From Lutispora sp. (GTDB lineage: Bacteria > Bacillota > Clostridia > Lutisporales > Lutisporaceae): DNA of 17,575 nucleotides. The DNA lies in assembly GCA_030834765.1 (NCBI GenBank), contig JAUQXG010000308.1, positions 1 through 17,575 of the forward strand. Direction: 5' to 3'. Below are positions 15,798 to 17,575 of this stretch, one piece after another (within the stretch, counting starts at the first letter, position 1; every line of letters begins with the position of its first letter). The notes beneath the pieces were generated by a model that was not told the DNA's origin, did not search any database, and saw nothing but the letters and a program-made list of their open reading frames with translations. The position numbers and the translations under genes were made by a program.

Positions 15798-16911
15798 TAA
15801 AATTAAGTTTTGTAAAAAGTGTGTTATGCCAAACACTAGACCAGGAATTATGTTCGACGAAAATGGCATTTGTGAAGCATGTAACAACTATTCTAAAAAA
15901 AAGACAACTGGTTGGGATAAGCGCTATAAAGAATTAGAAAAATTATGTGACAAATATAGAGACTGTAATGGGGATGGGTATGATTGTGCGATAGCAGTTT
16001 CCGGTGGGAAAGACTCAACTTTTCAGGTATATGTTATGAAAGAATTGATGGGGATGAACCCTTTACTAATATCCGTAGATAATTGGAGTTGGACAGAAAC
16101 AGGACAACAAAATAAAGCGAATATTTCTGAAGCCTTTGGATGTGACGTTCTTACGCTTTCATTAAACAAGAAATTAGGTAAGAAGATGGTTCTTAAGGGT
16201 CTAAAGAAGCTGGGTTCACCAACATGGTATGTGGATGCTGCAATATATGCAGCACCAGTAAGATTATGTGTGAAAATGGGAATTGAACTATTAGTCTATG
16301 GAGAAAATGTGAATTATGAATACGGTGGTGCTCAAAAAGAAGAAACTTACTCGGCAAAAGGAATATTTGGCAATGATGTAGTTAAGCCAATTGATTGGGC
16401 TGAATGGCTTGAAGAGGGCATTACATTGAAGGATTTATATAGTATAAAGCAACCTACACTTGAAGAAATGAATAAAGCTGGATTAGAGCCTATTTACTTA
16501 TCATATTTTATTGAATGGGATACCCATCATAACTATGAAGTTGCTAAGAGACATGGCTTCAGACATATGGAACATGAATGGGTTAGAGAGGGCACAATAG
16601 AAAACTATAATCAAATTGATAGCCCGGGCTACTTGATAAATCAATGGCTTAAATATCCTAAATTTGGACATTCCAGTACAACTGAAATGGCATCAAGATA
16701 TATTAGAGCAGGAAGAATGAGTAGGGAAGAAGCAATAAAATTAGTAAATGAAAGAGATCACAAGTTAGACCAAAGAATATTAGATGACTACTGTGATTTT
16801 GTTGGCATTACAGTTAAAGAGTTTTGGGAAATTGCAGATAAGTGGTACAATAAAGAATTATTTGAACAAGATAACTATGGTGTTTGGAATAAGAAGTTTG
16901 AGCTAAAATAG
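15790..16911 (+). CDS. N-acetyl sugar amidotransferase (WbuX/PseA/WbpG family)
   Basis: These enzymes convert an N-acetyl group on a sugar to an acetamidino group, using ATP and ammonia. The 373 residues begin with a likely zinc site: Cys8-xx-Cys11 (KKCVMPNTRPG) and Cys28-xx-Cys31 (CEAC). An ATP-binding PP-loop follows, AIAVSGGKDSTFQ (67-79), and then GENVNYEYGG, also a family feature. The start ATG 15790 has a strong GGAGGAG (15777-15783). In Pseudomonas and E. coli the related proteins work with HisH/HisF-like partners that supply ammonia, whereas Campylobacter PseA acts in pseudaminic acid modification. No HisH/HisF-like gene lies in this window. Lying just before the CMP-sialate synthetase, it may act on the nonulosonic acid or its precursor, but a Neu5Ac skeleton has no 7-N-acetyl group, the usual target of PseA. 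Confidence 0.88.
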   Translation: MSNKIKFCKKCVMPNTRPGIMFDENGICEACNNYSKKKTTGWDKRYKELEKLCDKYRDCNGDGYDCAIAVSGGKDSTFQVYVMKELMGMNPLLISVDNWSWTETGQQNKANISEAFGCDVLTLSLNKKLGKKMVLKGLKKLGSPTWYVDAAIYAAPVRLCVKMGIELLVYGENVNYEYGGAQKEETYSAKGIFGNDVVKPIDWAEWLEEGITLKDLYSIKQPTLEEMNKAGLEPIYLSYFIEWDTHHNYEVAKRHGFRHMEHEWVREGTIENYNQIDSPGYLINQWLKYPKFGHSSTTEMASRYIRAGRMSREEAIKLVNERDHKLDQRILDDYCDFVGITVKEFWEIADKWYNKELFEQDNYGVWNKKFELK

Positions 16912-16971
16912 TATTAACCTAAGTCTTTGTTAGGAGTTTTATTGTTTAGTCAAAGTATCAAACAAGTAAGC

Positions 16972-16987
16972 TCCTTTCTTGAAAGGA
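16972..16987 (+). promoter_or_regulatory. Hairpin that covers the ribosome binding site of the neuA-like gene
   Basis: TCCTTT (16972-16977) pairs perfectly with AAAGGA (16982-16987) around the loop CTTG. AAAGGA is the only Shine-Dalgarno-like sequence before ATG 16998, with about 10 nt spacing. The left arm CTCCTTTCT matches the anti-Shine-Dalgarno end of 16S rRNA. Folding would lower initiation on this gene. Just upstream, CCTAA (16918-16922) and TTAGG (16931-16935) with a T-rich stretch form a weak terminator-like stem. Confidence 0.4.
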
Positions 16988-16997
16988 ATGTTATAGT

Positions 16998-17575
16998 ATG
17001 TATATAGGAAAAAGTATATTGGCTATAGTACCAGCAAGAGGTGGATCAAAAGGTGTTCCAAGAAAAAATATCAGGTACATAGCAGGTAAACCTATGATAG
17101 CATGGTCAATCGATGTAGCAAAAAGATCTAAGTACATTGATAGGATTATAGTGTCTACAGAAGATGAAGAAATTGGGGATGTTGCTCTTAAATGCGGTGC
17201 TGAAATACCTTTCTTAAGGCCCAATGAGTTAGCAAGGGATAATACCCCGGGTGTTGATCCTATTCTATATACGGTTAAGAAGCTAGAGAAAGATGAAAAC
17301 AGTAAATATGATTTTATTCTATTGCTTCAACCGACATCTCCCTTAAGGAATGAAAAGCATATTGATGAGGCGATTGAAATGTTAATGAATAGCATGGATA
17401 AATTTGATTCATTAATATCTGTAACGGAGCTGGAACATCCTGTCTATTGGAATAGAATTGTTGATGATAATAAAAAGTTGAAGAGTTTTATTGAATATGA
17501 TAAAAGTAAAAATTATAGAAGACAAGATTTTGATGTAATTTATAGATTAAATGGTGCTATTTATCTTATAGTTAC
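16998..17575 (+). CDS. neuA: CMP-N-acetylneuraminate (nonulosonic acid) cytidylyltransferase, N-terminal part
   Basis: The enzyme activates the nonulosonic acid by transferring CMP from CTP, giving the donor for a sialyltransferase. The frame is open from ATG 16998 to the window end (192 complete codons), so the gene is cut and runs on downstream. The N-terminus shows the family's nucleotide-binding signature, AIVPARGGSKGVPRKNI (residues 9-25), then GKPMIAWSI, then the VSTEDEEI stretch (56-63), then LLQPTSPLRN (109-118). The visible end is YRLNGAIYLI, also as in NeuA. A full enzyme would be about 230 residues. LegF and PseF belong to the same family, so the choice of Neu5Ac rather than legionaminic or pseudaminic acid rests on the neuB/neuC type. 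It lies 86 nt after the amidotransferase gene, and its ribosome site can fold into a hairpin. Confidence 0.9.
   Translation, partial: MYIGKSILAIVPARGGSKGVPRKNIRYIAGKPMIAWSIDVAKRSKYIDRIIVSTEDEEIGDVALKCGAEIPFLRPNELARDNTPGVDPILYTVKKLEKDENSKYDFILLLQPTSPLRNEKHIDEAIEMLMNSMDKFDSLISVTELEHPVYWNRIVDDNKKLKSFIEYDKSKNYRRQDFDVIYRLNGAIYLIV

Overview
The DNA is AT-rich, carries strong purine-rich Shine-Dalgarno sites, uses AGA/AGG/ATA codons heavily and mixes ATG, GTG and TTG starts. A protein with three SLH (S-layer homology) repeats and the debris of a type IV pilin gene add to this. Together they suggest a low-GC Firmicute of the class Clostridia with an SLH-anchored cell surface. All intact genes are on the + strand. 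I see no tRNA, rRNA, CRISPR array or intact insertion sequence.

Layout. (1) 1-1100: C-terminal part of an SLH-domain surface protein, closed by a hairpin terminator. (2) 1273-6926: behind its own promoter, a compact glycan-assembly operon: a large O-antigen ligase/polymerase-type membrane enzyme with an extra extracellular domain and a TPR-like tail, a Wzz-type chain-length protein, and a membrane-bound CapD/PglF/WbpM-type nucleotide-sugar 4,6-dehydratase. (3) 6927-7353: a gene graveyard with a frameshifted prepilin. (4) 7354-8924: the initiating sugar-phosphate transferase and a GT-A glycosyltransferase. (5) 8925-9216: a spacer with an extended -10 promoter candidate and a broken reading frame. 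(6) 9217-12049: a GT-B-like protein with sialyltransferase-like motifs, a left-handed beta-helix acyltransferase, and a Wzy-like polymerase. (7) 12233-14408: neuB and neuC, overlapping by 8 nt. (8) 14619-16911: a polysaccharide pyruvyl transferase overlapping by 8 nt an N-acetyl sugar amidotransferase of the WbuX/PseA/WbpG family. (9) 16998-17575: the first part of a CMP-sialic-acid synthetase (NeuA-like), cut by the window end.

How it fits together (inference). The initiating transferase puts the first sugar phosphate on undecaprenyl phosphate. The dehydratase supplies a 6-deoxy-HexNAc precursor. Glycosyltransferases extend the chain, the Wzy-like protein may polymerise it, and Wzz sets its length. 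NeuC converts UDP-GlcNAc to ManNAc, NeuB condenses this with phosphoenolpyruvate to a nonulosonic acid, and NeuA activates it with CMP. The 9217-10386 protein is the best candidate for the transferase that uses the CMP-sugar. Pyruvyl, amidino and acyl decorations are also encoded. The first operon sits next to an SLH protein and starts with a ligase that has a TPR-like tail, so the final acceptor could be a surface-layer glycoprotein rather than a free capsule. No flippase, no HisH/HisF-type ammonia supplier and no aminotransferase lie in the window.

The most interesting points are a sialylated surface-glycan locus in a Gram-positive anaerobe, a possible new type of nonulosonic acid transferase, the unusual combination of Neu5Ac-type synthesis with amidino and pyruvyl modification, and gene debris in several spacers, which suggests the locus was assembled by repeated recombination.
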